DNA of 64,000 bases from Bacteroidales bacterium (GTDB lineage: Bacteria > Bacteroidota > Bacteroidia > Bacteroidales > UBA932): contig JALCMW010000003.1 in NCBI GenBank assembly GCA_022648685.1, positions 248,001 to 312,000 of the forward strand, given 5' to 3'. Position 1 is the stretch's first letter. The number at the start of each line of letters is the position of its first letter. The position numbers and the translations under genes are program-made. Below are positions 1 through 8,714 of the stretch, in pieces. Under the pieces are notes generated by a model that saw only the letters and a list, made by a program, of their open reading frames with translations, searched no databases and was not told the origin of the DNA.

Positions 1-458
1 CTTAGGAATGTAGCCACAACTCCTCCCATCTGATTCATTGCAGCGGATAGTCCCATCATGCGTGCCTGTTCCTCAGGTGGAAAATAGTATGCCAGCAGTC
101 CTGTACTAAGGGGCATGACCATTCCTACGCTAATGCCCAGTAATGCTCTGGATACCAGCAAAATATGCATGTCGTCTATGAAAAACGCCCCTGATCCGGC
201 CATGACATACATACACAGTCCTGTGACGGCAAGCGTTTTGGTTTTCATTATACGGCAAAGCGGGGAAAACATCAGATTGGTGAGAATGATGAAAAGAGCC
301 GGGAGACTTACGATAAGCTGGACGGCAAGGCGGCTCTGTCCGGAGAAATGTTCTCTGATGACCCCAAGTGCCGGGGCCATAGCGGCACCTGCCATAACAG
401 TCAAAAGGGAAATGGAAAGGATTGTGTAGGTGAGCCTGCGGGAAGTTTTGTGATTCAT
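1..458 (-). CDS. MFS transporter, partial (C-terminal part outside window)
   Basis: The minus strand encodes 152 residues from an ATG at 458 and runs off the left edge. The visible part has about four hydrophobic helices and the pattern of a major facilitator N-terminal half: a first helix ending in GAAMAPALG, a basic loop (SPLCRIMKTK) between helices 2 and 3, and the helix-4/5 motif RALLGISVGMVMPLSTGLL. This suggests a drug- or metabolite-exporting MFS permease of the inner membrane. The substrate cannot be inferred. A TAnnTTTG-type -10 element on the minus strand (566-573) lies about 110 nt upstream. No clear Shine-Dalgarno sequence precedes the start. I infer MFS membership from helix pattern and motifs only. 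Confidence 0.75.
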   Translation of the reverse strand, partial: MNHKTSRRLTYTILSISLLTVMAGAAMAPALGVIREHFSGQSRLAVQLIVSLPALFIILTNLMFSPLCRIMKTKTLAVTGLCMYVMAGSGAFFIDDMHILLVSRALLGISVGMVMPLSTGLLAYYFPPEEQARMMGLSAAMNQMGGVVATFL

Positions 459-620
459 AATGATTTTTATTAGGGTTACTTTGGAGTTGTCCAGCTCTGC
501 CAAGCTGCTTAAATCTTCAGTCACCGAAATGTCATGAATCTTTGGTTGCCTACAATTTTGCGGTGCAAAAGTACGAAATTTTTCCAAAACCGCCTGTCTG
601 TGAAAGAACAATTATGAACG

Positions 621-653
621 AAAAAAGCCTTCCACATTGTGGAAGGCTTTTTT
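621..653 (-). terminator. Intrinsic terminator of tRNA-Asp
   Basis: A near-perfect hairpin (AGCCTTCCACA, loop ttg, TGGAAGGCT) is flanked by A-run and T-run, so it can work in both directions. It lies 4 nt beyond the 3' end of the minus-strand tRNA-Asp and probably ends that transcript. Confidence 0.85.
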
Positions 654-656
654 AAG

Positions 657-730
657 CGGTGCGGAAGGGGATCGGACCCTCGACCTCGGGCGTGACAGGC
701 CCGCATTCTAACCAGCTGAACTACCGCACC
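657..730 (-). tRNA. tRNA-Asp (anticodon GTC)
   Basis: The minus strand folds as a cloverleaf. The acceptor stem is GGTGCGG/CCGCACC, the D-arm contains AGCTGGTTAGA, the anticodon stem-loop is GCGGGCCTGTCACGCCCG with GTC in the anticodon position, and the T-arm is AGGGTCCGATCCCCT. The discriminator base is G. CCA is not encoded, so it must be added after transcription. Confidence 0.95.
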
Positions 731-771
731 AGTCTTATGTTTCTCTGTTTTGCTTTCTGGAAAAGCGGTTG

Positions 772-803
772 CAAATATATGCCAAATTATGTTCACTTGC
801 AAG
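772..803 (-). promoter_or_regulatory. Promoter of tRNA-Asp
   Basis: On the minus strand a TATATTTG box (772-779) is preceded by CTTG (800-803) at 20 nt spacing. This fits the Bacteroidota housekeeping promoter (-33 TTTG, -7 TAnnTTTG) and sits about 40 nt upstream of the tRNA 5' end. Confidence 0.65.
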
Positions 804-813
804 TTTTTTACAT

Positions 814-852
814 AAAAAAAACGGGGACACCGGAATATTCCGGCGTCCCCGT
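814..852 (-). terminator. Intrinsic terminator downstream of the small heat-shock gene
   Basis: The stem ACGGGG...CCCCGT encloses an inner CGGAATATTCCG palindrome. On the minus strand it is followed by a run of eight T. It begins about 20 nt after the stop codon of the Hsp20 gene. Confidence 0.85.
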
Positions 853-872
853 CTCCTATATACTGACCGTAA

Positions 873-1304
873 TCATTTGACTTCAATGACTTTCTTGATG
901 TCATTGTTTGCTGTTTTTTGCAATTTGGGAATATTGACTTTCAATACCCCGTTCTCAACCCGGGCGTTGATTTTATCTTTTTGTGCGTCATCCGGCAGAA
1001 GCATCGTCTGTTGGAATTTGGAATAAGCGAATTCCCTGCGGAGATAATGTCCGTGTTTCTTTTCGTTTTCCTCTTCTTTCTTTTCCATATCTATTACGAG
1101 GTCTCCGTTGTCATCGAGGTTTACCTTGAAATCATCTTTGGTCAGTCCCGGAGCTGCAAGTTCGAGATCGTAATTCTCATTGTCTTCCATTACATTGATT
1201 GCAGGAGCGGTAGCATTTGTTTTCTCCATCCAGTCATTGTCAAAGAAATCATTGAAAAAGGTTGGCAGCCAATTCTGGTTGATTAGTCTTCTTGAAGGTA
1301 CCAT
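873..1304 (-). CDS. Hsp20/alpha-crystallin family small heat-shock protein
   Basis: This 143-residue protein is a small heat-shock chaperone, an ATP-independent holdase for unfolding cytosolic proteins. The alpha-crystallin domain spans roughly residues 33-143. It begins at PAINVMEDNENYDLELAAPGL, includes the strand DGDLVIDMEKKEEEN, and ends with the family's conserved RVENGVLKVNIPK (the A-x-x-x-n-GVL signature). The N-terminal arm is short and aromatic. Length matches bacterial IbpA-type proteins. The start ATG at 1304 has a good ribosome binding site (AGGAGAT, about 6 nt upstream), unusual for this phylum and suggesting strong expression. It is monocistronic with its own terminator. Its control region may hold the repeats listed at 1305-1646. 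Confidence 0.95.
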   Translation of the reverse strand: MVPSRRLINQNWLPTFFNDFFDNDWMEKTNATAPAINVMEDNENYDLELAAPGLTKDDFKVNLDDNGDLVIDMEKKEEENEKKHGHYLRREFAYSKFQQTMLLPDDAQKDKINARVENGVLKVNIPKLQKTANNDIKKVIEVK

Positions 1305-1646
1305 AGTTAAAATCTCCTATAATTTAAATTGTCATTTTTATATTTATCCGTCTTGTTTTTTTGCAAGACATTTAAACTTATGACAACTTGCATACCAAAT
1401 CCGTAAAGGCGTAAAAATGTTATTAAAGATGAATATTTGTCAGTATATATAGACATTTTGTCTTGTTGGATTGTCATTTTGTCGCTTTATTGTCTTCGCT
1501 ACCTTGCCGTCCGGCTGCAATTGCCTTGTTATCAGATTTTGTTCTTCCGGATGTCCTTATCAAGAGCCTTTTGATAAGAGAGGTGTTTCTAATTATTGTT
1601 CATTGCCCGAAAAAAATGGGTATATTTGCAAAATTTATATCGACAC
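1305..1646. other. Divergent intergenic region between hsp20 and uvrA
   Basis: No gene is seen in these 342 bases. They hold an inverted repeat GTCTTG-8 nt-CAAGAC at 1350-1369. They also hold two copies of CATTTTGTC (1454-1462 and 1475-1483) spaced 21 nt, the first inside the small palindrome GACATTTTGTC. These could be operators for the heat-shock gene. That is inference. Confidence 0.4.
1595..1628 (+). promoter_or_regulatory. Promoter of uvrA
   Basis: TATATTTG (1621-1628) matches the -7 element exactly. ATTG (1595-1598) lies 22 nt upstream as a weak -33 element. The box lies only 18 nt before the ATG at 1647, so upstream in-frame starts would fall in or before the promoter. Confidence 0.6.
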
Positions 1647-4511
1647 ATGCCGGAAGACGGGAACATTTTCATAAAAGGAGCGAAAGTCAATAATCTCAAG
1701 AACCTTACCCTTAAGATACCGAGGAATAAATTCATCGTTATTACCGGTATTTCCGGGTCCGGCAAGTCTTCCCTGGCTTTCGATACTCTTTTTTCCGAGG
1801 GACAGCGCAGATTTGCCGAGAGCCTCTCTTCTTATGCCAGGCAGTTTCTCGGAAGGATGGCTAAACCTGATGTGGAACTTATCGAAGGTATACCGCCTGC
1901 AATAGCTATAGAACAGAAAGTTAATGTCCGTAATCCAAGATCCACAGTTGCTACTACTACCGAGATATATGATTATCTGAGGATAATATTCGCCCGGATA
2001 GGACGTACTTTCTCTCCTGTAAGCGGAAATGAAGTCAAATGCAACAGCATCAACGATGTTATGTCATATATTACGGAAAACGATTCGCGGACTGTATACA
2101 TCCTTGCGGATCTGGACTGGAATAATCGTGACGACAAAGTGGAGTTGATGCTGAAACTGAAAGAAGAAGGTTATTCACGATTATTTTCGGATTCGGATAA
2201 GGTGATCAGGATAGAAGAAATCATGAAGGCTGCAGACAAAGGGGATTATCCCGATAATCTTTATCTTTTGGTCGACAGGGTAAAACTCCCGCTATTCAGG
2301 GATCATCTTCCTTATTTGGAAGACGGAACGGCAATGCCTCAGATCGATTGGAAAGATCTTCAGACCAGACTGATGGATTCCATATCTTCGGCATTTTCAG
2401 AAGGTTCGGGTACATTATACATACGCAGCGAAAGCGAGTCCAGGAAATTTATCAACCGTTTCGAATTGGATGGGATCGTTTTCCGTGAGCCCGATGAATA
2501 TCTTTTCAGTTTCAACAGTCCTCTGGGTGCTTGTCCGGTCTGCGGCGGTCTGGGGAAAATCATAGGTGTGAGCGAGGATATGGTTGTCCCGGACAAGACC
2601 AAAAGCATATACGACGGTGCGATCGCCTGCTGGAGAGGGGAGAAGATGGGCTGGTTCAAGGATAATCTTATAAGGAATGCAAAGACTTATGATTTGCGGA
2701 TTTTCGAACCTTATTGCAAGTTGTCTGAAGCGGAGAAAGATGTAATCTGGAAAGGAAGGAAAGGAAAGACCGAAGAAGATACGATAGTTGGCCTGGACGA
2801 GTTTTTCAAATGGGTTGAATCCAACAGATACAAGATACAGTTCAAATATATGCTGAGCCGGTTCTCCGGTCGTACGGTCTGTCCCGCCTGCAGGGGGAGC
2901 CGTTTGAGAAAGGAGGCTTTGTATGTCAAGGTTGGCGGTAAGAATATTCATCAGATACTTACCCTGAATGCAGGGGAAGCCCTGGATTTTTTCAGAAATC
3001 TCACGCTTTCGGACTATGAATCGACAGTAGTAGGAAAGGCTGTCGAGGAAATCGAATCCAGACTGGAATGTATTGAGAAAGTCGGACTTTCATATCTCAC
3101 TCTTGACAGGACATGCAATACTCTTTCCGGCGGTGAAAGTCAGAGGATCAACCTGGTCAAGGCTTTGGGAAGTTCGCTTGTCGGTTCCATGTATATTCTT
3201 GATGAACCCAGCATAGGGCTTCATCCCAGGGATACCGAAAGATTGATATCGGTCCTTAAACAACTCCGGGATATTGGAAATACCGTTGTTGTAGTAGAAC
3301 ATGACGAGGAAATAATGAGGGCTGCCGATTTGCTGATAGATATGGGGCCCATGGCAGGTGTCAACGGCGGTGAAATAGTTTTCCAGGGGAGAATAGGGGA
3401 CAAGGTATCCGATTCCGTGACAAAACGTTCAATGACGCTTCAGTATCTTACCGGATTGAGATCCAGGTATGAACGGAGAAAAAGGAACTGGACTTATTCT
3501 ATCGTAGTCGAAGGTGCGATGGAGCATAATCTGAAGAATATAGATGCCAGATTCCCGTTGGGAGTACTTACGGCTGTCACGGGAGTAAGCGGCAGCGGAA
3601 AATCATCATTGGTAGGCGACATCCTTTATCCGGCTTTGTACCGAAAGATCAATGAAACGGGGGATATGCCGGGAACTTTCCGGAATCTGTCCGGCAATCT
3701 GGACCGTATAGACAGGGTGGAATATGTGGATCAAAATCCGATAGGTAAAAGTTCAAGATCAAATGCCGTCACATATTTGAAGATATATGACGACATAAGG
3801 AAATTGTTATCAGAACAGCCTTATGCCAAAGCGAATGGATATACCCCTTCATTTTTCTCTTTCAATCAGGATGGCGGCCGTTGTCCCGAGTGCCAGGGGG
3901 AAGGATTCGTCAAGATAGGCATGCAGTTTATGGCTGATGTTACAATGGTTTGCGAGGCTTGCGGCGGTAAACGATTCAAACCGGATATACTGGAAGTCAG
4001 GTATAAAGAGAAAAACATAGATGATATATTGAATATGAGTGTAAGCGAAGCCATGGATTTCTTTTCATCGTCTTCGGATGAAATCTCTTTATCAATAGCT
4101 GCAAAACTTCAGCCTTTGGTCGATGTCGGTCTTTCATATATAAAGCTCGGGCAGAGCAGCAGCACATTGAGCGGAGGAGAGAGCCAGAGGATAAAACTTG
4201 CTTATTTTCTTTCCGCGAATATTGCTAAAACCAAATCAGGCAAGGGGCATATCATGTTTATATTCGATGAACCGACGACAGGTCTGCATTTCTTTGATGT
4301 TGAGAAGTTACTAAAATCCTTCGATTTCCTTCTGTCCAAAGGGCATACCATAGTCGTGGTGGAACATAATCCGGATGTAATAAAATCCGCGGACTGGGTT
4401 CTGGATCTGGGACCGGATGCTGGAGATAATGGAGGCGAAATAGTCTTTGAAGGGACTCCGGAAAAATTGATTTCCGAAGGTAAAAGCATAACTGCGCAAT
4501 ATTTAAAATAA
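1647..4511 (+). CDS. uvrA: Excinuclease ABC subunit UvrA
   Basis: The 954-residue product is the damage-sensing ATPase of nucleotide excision repair, which loads UvrB at lesions. It has two ABC ATPase modules. Walker A motifs GISGSGKSS (residues 34-42) and GVSGSGKSS (near 645) and the two signature motifs TLSGGESQRI are intact. Walker B/D-loop sequences ILDEPSIGLHPRD and IFDEPTTGLHFFD are present. Zinc-module cysteine pairs CPVC, CPAC, CPEC and CEAC are also seen. Length is normal. An in-frame start 51 nt upstream is unlikely because it lies within the promoter; ATG 1647 gives the usual N-terminus before the first Walker A. waaA follows after 7 nt, so both may be cotranscribed. Confidence 0.96.
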   Translation: MPEDGNIFIKGAKVNNLKNLTLKIPRNKFIVITGISGSGKSSLAFDTLFSEGQRRFAESLSSYARQFLGRMAKPDVELIEGIPPAIAIEQKVNVRNPRSTVATTTEIYDYLRIIFARIGRTFSPVSGNEVKCNSINDVMSYITENDSRTVYILADLDWNNRDDKVELMLKLKEEGYSRLFSDSDKVIRIEEIMKAADKGDYPDNLYLLVDRVKLPLFRDHLPYLEDGTAMPQIDWKDLQTRLMDSISSAFSEGSGTLYIRSESESRKFINRFELDGIVFREPDEYLFSFNSPLGACPVCGGLGKIIGVSEDMVVPDKTKSIYDGAIACWRGEKMGWFKDNLIRNAKTYDLRIFEPYCKLSEAEKDVIWKGRKGKTEEDTIVGLDEFFKWVESNRYKIQFKYMLSRFSGRTVCPACRGSRLRKEALYVKVGGKNIHQILTLNAGEALDFFRNLTLSDYESTVVGKAVEEIESRLECIEKVGLSYLTLDRTCNTLSGGESQRINLVKALGSSLVGSMYILDEPSIGLHPRDTERLISVLKQLRDIGNTVVVVEHDEEIMRAADLLIDMGPMAGVNGGEIVFQGRIGDKVSDSVTKRSMTLQYLTGLRSRYERRKRNWTYSIVVEGAMEHNLKNIDARFPLGVLTAVTGVSGSGKSSLVGDILYPALYRKINETGDMPGTFRNLSGNLDRIDRVEYVDQNPIGKSSRSNAVTYLKIYDDIRKLLSEQPYAKANGYTPSFFSFNQDGGRCPECQGEGFVKIGMQFMADVTMVCEACGGKRFKPDILEVRYKEKNIDDILNMSVSEAMDFFSSSSDEISLSIAAKLQPLVDVGLSYIKLGQSSSTLSGGESQRIKLAYFLSANIAKTKSGKGHIMFIFDEPTTGLHFFDVEKLLKSFDFLLSKGHTIVVVEHNPDVIKSADWVLDLGPDAGDNGGEIVFEGTPEKLISEGKSITAQYLK

Positions 4512-4518
4512 CTACAAT

Positions 4519-5790
4519 ATGTATTCACTGACAATCCGTATCGTTTTTTTCTTTCTCAGGATAGTTGGATTATGGAATGAGAAAGTGAGGCTTTTCGTAA
4601 AAGGCAGAAAGAATCTGTTGCCACGGATCGCGGAAGCCGTTAAAGGATATGACAATATTATCTGGTTCCATACCGCATCTTACGGCGATTTTGAAGAAGC
4701 CCGTCCGATTGTAGATGCAACGAGAAAGAAATTCCCGGAAAGCAAGATATTGCTGACTTTCTTTTCCCCGTCTGGTTATGAAGCCAGAAAAACTTACAAA
4801 TCAGTAGATTGGGTTTTTTATCTTCCGATGGATACAGCTCACGATACCAGAATGTTCATAGAAACGGTAAGGCCTGCAAAAGCCATTTTCACAATAGGGG
4901 AATATTGGAGTAACTACTTGAAGCAGCTACGGTCACATAATATCGACACCTATGTCATGTCAGTACGCATACTTCCGGATTCCCCTTATCTGAAATGGTA
5001 TGGGGCTCCATATCGCAAGATATTCAGAACTTCATACAAAAATATTTTCGTCAAGGATGAACAGACCATGGAAATTCTCAAATGTGTAGGGGCTCCGACC
5101 GTTACCCATGTCGGGGATGCCAGATTTGACCGAGTACTTGATATTGCTTCCGAAGAATGGCATGATGATATTGTAGATGTATGGACAGGAGGAAGAAAAG
5201 CGTTCATTGCCGGAAGCACTTGTGCCGGAGGCGATGATGATCTGGTAATATATGTAGCCAACAGACATCTTTCCGACAAGTTCCTTTTCATCCCTCATGA
5301 AATCGAAGCAGCACCGGTAAAACATATATGCGATAATATAAAAGGGAATACTGTGATTTATTCCGAAATGGAGGCGGCATTCTCCGGCGGCGTTCAAACA
5401 GAAGCTTATAATGCGGCAAAAGACAAGCTGGAAAAAGCTCAGGTCTTGATAATAGATAAGGTAGGAATGCTTTCTAAATTATACAGATACGGTTTTGCTT
5501 CTTTTGTAGGAGGTGCATTTATTAATATGCCTCATAGCGTAATAGAACCTGCTGTTTACGGCTTGCCTGTAGCCATGGGACCCCAGTATGAAAAGGACCT
5601 TCATTTTGTGGATCTTAAGAATCTAGGAGCGGGGATATCGGTTAAAACCGGAGGGGAACTGAATGCTTGGTATGAGAAACTTGTCAAGAACCCCGAATAT
5701 CTTGCAACCGTAAGCCATATGGCCCTGGATTATTGTGCCGGGAACAAAGGTGCCACCGATACTATCATGCATCTTATCTTCGACAATTGA
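4519..5790 (+). CDS. waaA: 3-deoxy-D-manno-octulosonic acid (KDO) transferase, variant catalytic motif
   Basis: This 423-residue GT-B glycosyltransferase is predicted to attach KDO from CMP-KDO to lipid IVA at the inner membrane. A hydrophobic N-terminal anchor (residues 5-20) precedes the Glycos_transf_N domain. Family landmarks are ILLTFFSPSGYEARK, VGDARFDRV, FIPHEIEAA, and the C-terminal FVGGAFxNMPHSVIEPAVYGLPVAMGPQYEKD. The N-terminal catalytic motif, normally H-x-A-S-x-G-E-F, reads HTASYGDF, so the expected general-base glutamate is aspartate. The family motif KYEFW reads IGEYW, and the usual GS[ST]-x-x-x-[DE]E loop reads GSTCAGGDD. It is probably a working but divergent WaaA; an alternative is a WaaA paralogue with another acceptor. 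The gene starts 7 nt after uvrA and converges on the next gene with a 2-nt gap. Confidence 0.88.
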   Translation: MYSLTIRIVFFFLRIVGLWNEKVRLFVKGRKNLLPRIAEAVKGYDNIIWFHTASYGDFEEARPIVDATRKKFPESKILLTFFSPSGYEARKTYKSVDWVFYLPMDTAHDTRMFIETVRPAKAIFTIGEYWSNYLKQLRSHNIDTYVMSVRILPDSPYLKWYGAPYRKIFRTSYKNIFVKDEQTMEILKCVGAPTVTHVGDARFDRVLDIASEEWHDDIVDVWTGGRKAFIAGSTCAGGDDDLVIYVANRHLSDKFLFIPHEIEAAPVKHICDNIKGNTVIYSEMEAAFSGGVQTEAYNAAKDKLEKAQVLIIDKVGMLSKLYRYGFASFVGGAFINMPHSVIEPAVYGLPVAMGPQYEKDLHFVDLKNLGAGISVKTGGELNAWYEKLVKNPEYLATVSHMALDYCAGNKGATDTIMHLIFDN

Positions 5791-5792
5791 GC

Positions 5793-7787
5793 TTAAGCTT
5801 TGCATAATATATCTGTTTTTACAACTCGCCATCCTGTGCCTTCAAGTCCGTTTCCTTCCGGTTTTATTATGAAATGGTAATGGCAATTGCGTTCTATGTC
5901 GAAATTGTTTTTGTCTTTTCCCATATAGAATCGGTAAATCAAGTATCCGCCCGGTTTGGTGTAACATGAATCAGAGTAATATTTGCTTTTTATTTCTATG
6001 AAAGAGCATATTCCGGCTCTAGGATCCCCATCCGGAAAATATTTTTCATTTTGCGAATTTACGGAATCAAGCGGGTTCCCCTGCATATTTTCCAGCATAT
6101 ACAAATTTACTTCATGGCTGTGTCCCGGCAAGATATCGGTATTCAGTGCATCAGTCTGGTATCCTTTTTTGACAAATCCGTTATAGAAAACGTCTCTCTC
6201 ATTTTCAGCTTTGCTGGGATTGAAAAGAAGTGCGGAATTTGGGCAGCCTCCTATTTTGACGCTGCTTACATAGAATTCTATACCCTTGTCCAAGGCTGTT
6301 CTGTCGATACTTAATGATATTTTGGACATTGCTCTTTTGACAGGTATATCAATATCTTTTTTGTCCCCTAACGTAATATTTTCCGCACTTCCGCTCATCG
6401 GTATCCCTTTTTCGTACTCATCAGGATAAGCCATGTGATATCTGTATGACAGAAGGTCTTCTTTGGTCTTGATGTTTCTTATTTCATATCCTGTATTGGC
6501 GCAGACGTAAAATGAATAGCTTTTATTTTTCAACACTGTGAATTTGCATGAAGCCCCTTTTCCTGTTGAGGACAACTCCGATTCTTTGAAATATTTCCGG
6601 CTGTCCAGTTCTCCGCTTATGTTGAAAACGAAAAGGTTGACGTCGGATATTACATTTTCGTCGGGATCTTCCGATTTGGTATTGTAATCGCCCGTGTCCA
6701 GATTGAACGAGATTACGGATTCTTCTTTTTCGTTCCATGGTACGGCCGAACATTCGATTCCGACGATTCCGGTTTCGGCGGGTGAGTCGGGGTCATCCGT
6801 TCCTGTTCTTGTGATGGTTACGTCAAGTGAATATCTCGTATTCCTGTCAAGGCCTTTCTTTCCGGAAGCATATCCGAATCCGGTTTCATTTATATCAATC
6901 GGATAATAGTACTTACGGCCTTCAATTTCCCCCTCTATTACCAGTCTTGTATGTGGAGATCCTATCGTCTCTTCATCCGAATTATTGGGATAGCAATAAA
7001 AATCCCCTTCAGGAAATACTACGTTTTCTCCGACATCCTTTTTCATTTCTTTTAATAAAAGCTCCGGGAAAGCCATTCTTGAGACCGCCTTTTCTTCAAG
7101 CCCTCCGCAATTAACCATCACCGTCGGTCTATAATTCTTTTCCCGGAGCAGTCCGCACACAAAGTTTACATTTGTCAGATATATTTTTATATTCTCAAGT
7201 TTTTTCCCTTTATAAGGTTTGTTATGGAAGTCGCAGCATAGTGAATTCAGATGGATCTGGGCCATCAGCGGTTCGAGATTAATGGAACAGCTTTTGTCTT
7301 TCTCCGTTTCCATGTGTATTTCCCCGCTCATGACGGGTTTGCAAGGATTCTCTTCGCTTAGTTCCGATAATCTTGATTTCATGGATTCGTATGAGCTAAT
7401 ATCCTTCCAATTATTTTTATCATTAAAATTGGCAACGACAAAGATTATTTTCCGACCGTGTCTTGATGCCGCTTCCACATAGCTGTTTACCGGATTATTT
7501 ATTCTTTGGTAAGAATCCAGCCGCATAAGGCTGTCATCATTAAAGATAAATATGTCGAGGTTATCTATATCTGTGTTTTCCGGCTTGCAGATATCGATTT
7601 TTGTAACCGGCCGGTTTCCGGATTCGTCTTCATCTTCCGTAAATTCATTCTGTGAACATGAAAATAACATAAAAAAGGCCGGAACGATAACTAATGAAAG
7701 CAAGGCTGCGGCTAGAATATCGCCGCGATTGGAATTGCCGCTTTTTACCGGTGGCAATGATAGAATATTCCGACCTTTCATGTCCAT
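5793..7787 (-). CDS. Tandem FimB/Mfa2-like fimbrial lipoprotein
   Basis: The 664-residue product is an outer-membrane lipoprotein. A hydrophobic segment ends in the lipobox LFSC (Cys44), followed by SQNEFTEDEDE, an acidic stretch like surface-export signals in this phylum. Two similar modules follow. The first starts near residue 60 (NLDIFIFNDDSLMRLDSYQRI) and the second near 385 (DVNLFVFNISGELDSRKYF). Each resembles the N-terminal domain of Mfa2/FimB, the anchor and length-regulating subunits of Porphyromonas-type fimbriae. The SAENITLGDKKDIDIPVKRAMSKISLSI stretch is the usual start of the second beta-sandwich. I chose ATG 7787 over a TTG frame opening at 7817. No partner stalk gene adjoins it, so the role as anchor or tip is inferred. 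Confidence 0.75.
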   Translation of the reverse strand: MDMKGRNILSLPPVKSGNSNRGDILAAALLSLVIVPAFFMLFSCSQNEFTEDEDESGNRPVTKIDICKPENTDIDNLDIFIFNDDSLMRLDSYQRINNPVNSYVEAASRHGRKIIFVVANFNDKNNWKDISSYESMKSRLSELSEENPCKPVMSGEIHMETEKDKSCSINLEPLMAQIHLNSLCCDFHNKPYKGKKLENIKIYLTNVNFVCGLLREKNYRPTVMVNCGGLEEKAVSRMAFPELLLKEMKKDVGENVVFPEGDFYCYPNNSDEETIGSPHTRLVIEGEIEGRKYYYPIDINETGFGYASGKKGLDRNTRYSLDVTITRTGTDDPDSPAETGIVGIECSAVPWNEKEESVISFNLDTGDYNTKSEDPDENVISDVNLFVFNISGELDSRKYFKESELSSTGKGASCKFTVLKNKSYSFYVCANTGYEIRNIKTKEDLLSYRYHMAYPDEYEKGIPMSGSAENITLGDKKDIDIPVKRAMSKISLSIDRTALDKGIEFYVSSVKIGGCPNSALLFNPSKAENERDVFYNGFVKKGYQTDALNTDILPGHSHEVNLYMLENMQGNPLDSVNSQNEKYFPDGDPRAGICSFIEIKSKYYSDSCYTKPGGYLIYRFYMGKDKNNFDIERNCHYHFIIKPEGNGLEGTGWRVVKTDILCKA

Positions 7788-7916
7788 TTTAATTTTATTT
7801 GTTTTGCGGTATTTCAAGCCGCGTTAATTTCAACGGCAAATGTAAAAGGGCATATCTGATATTGCGCACAGTTATAAAAAACATAATCGATAATTTTACG
7901 TTTTTTTCATAATTGC

Positions 7917-7947
7917 GTTGAAAACAGCAAAAAACATTATAAATTTG
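7917..7947 (+). promoter_or_regulatory. Promoter of the DUF47 gene
   Basis: GTTG (7917-7920), exactly 19 nt, then TAAATTTG (7940-7947) fits the Bacteroidota promoter consensus. It lies 20 nt before the ATG at 7968. Confidence 0.65.
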
Positions 7948-7967
7948 AATCATAAGAAAAAAAGAAT

Positions 7968-8630
7968 ATGAATTTAATTAAAACCGTCAGAGGCTTTTTT
8001 TATTCCGGAAATAAAGATTTCATTCCTATTTTTTCCCAGCAAGCCGGTTTTGTATGCCAGACTTCCGCTGCTTTGGTGGAGATGTTGAAGACGCGGGATG
8101 AAAGCGAGTGGCGTAGATTGGAAAAGGAAGTCAAATTATGCGAGATTCAGGGTGATGCTCTTTTGACTGAATTTTATGAATTCCTTTCCGGGAAGATTTT
8201 TACTTCTGTAAGCCGTATTGATCTCCAGACATTGGCAATGTCAATGGATGATTGTCTGGATGTCATAAAGGATGCCTCCAAATCCATATTGATCTATAAA
8301 CCCCGCAGGATAGATGCCCAATTACTTGAATTGGCTAATATGGTGAAATCCGAGGCCGATGTCCTGATGGCTCTTCTTCCGAAATTGAGCAATATAAGAA
8401 AGGAATATACTTCAATTGCTTTGCAATGCGACAGGGTCAAGGAACTTGAACATGCCGCCGATGATGCTTATGAAGATTATATAGGTTATATCTTCGAAGC
8501 CGATCTGGACATGAAGGAAATGATAAAATACAAAAATATAGCCGAAGCTCTTGAAAATGCTACGGATGCCGGCAAGCGGGTTTCGGATAATGTCAGGAAA
8601 ATCCTTTTGAAAGGAATTGCGGAAAATTGA
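7968..8630 (+). CDS. DUF47 (PhoU-like) family protein
   Basis: This 220-residue, all-helical, soluble protein matches the DUF47 family, distant relatives of PhoU that are normally encoded next to a Pit-type inorganic phosphate transporter and thought to modulate it. Seen here are the N-terminal FFYSGNKDFIPIFSQQAGFV, the E-x-x-GD-A-L motif (KLCEIQGDALLTEFYEFL), and the C-terminal ALENATDAGKRVSDNVRKILLKG. Acidic residues in paired helices could bind metals as in PhoU. No pit gene lies on either side: upstream is a divergent fimbrial gene and downstream a terminator and convergent nqrF. The transporter partner must be elsewhere, or the protein works alone. It has its own promoter. Confidence 0.85.
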   Translation: MNLIKTVRGFFYSGNKDFIPIFSQQAGFVCQTSAALVEMLKTRDESEWRRLEKEVKLCEIQGDALLTEFYEFLSGKIFTSVSRIDLQTLAMSMDDCLDVIKDASKSILIYKPRRIDAQLLELANMVKSEADVLMALLPKLSNIRKEYTSIALQCDRVKELEHAADDAYEDYIGYIFEADLDMKEMIKYKNIAEALENATDAGKRVSDNVRKILLKGIAEN

Positions 8631-8655
8631 TTCAGTTACACGAATACATATGGAA

Positions 8656-8694
8656 AAAATGCCGGAGGTGAATATTTTTCACCTCCGGCATTTT
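8656..8694. terminator. Bidirectional terminator between the DUF47 gene and nqrF
   Basis: AAAATGCCGGAGGTGAA, a 4-nt loop, then TTTCACCTCCGGCATTTT is a nearly perfect long hairpin with A and T flanks. It serves both convergent transcription units. Confidence 0.9.
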
Positions 8695-8714
8695 CTTATA
8701 CGGTAAGTTATCCG

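Noticed and set aside
1596..1646. Upstream in-frame start for uvrA
   Set aside because: It falls within the predicted promoter and before the TATATTTG box, so it would not be in the transcript.
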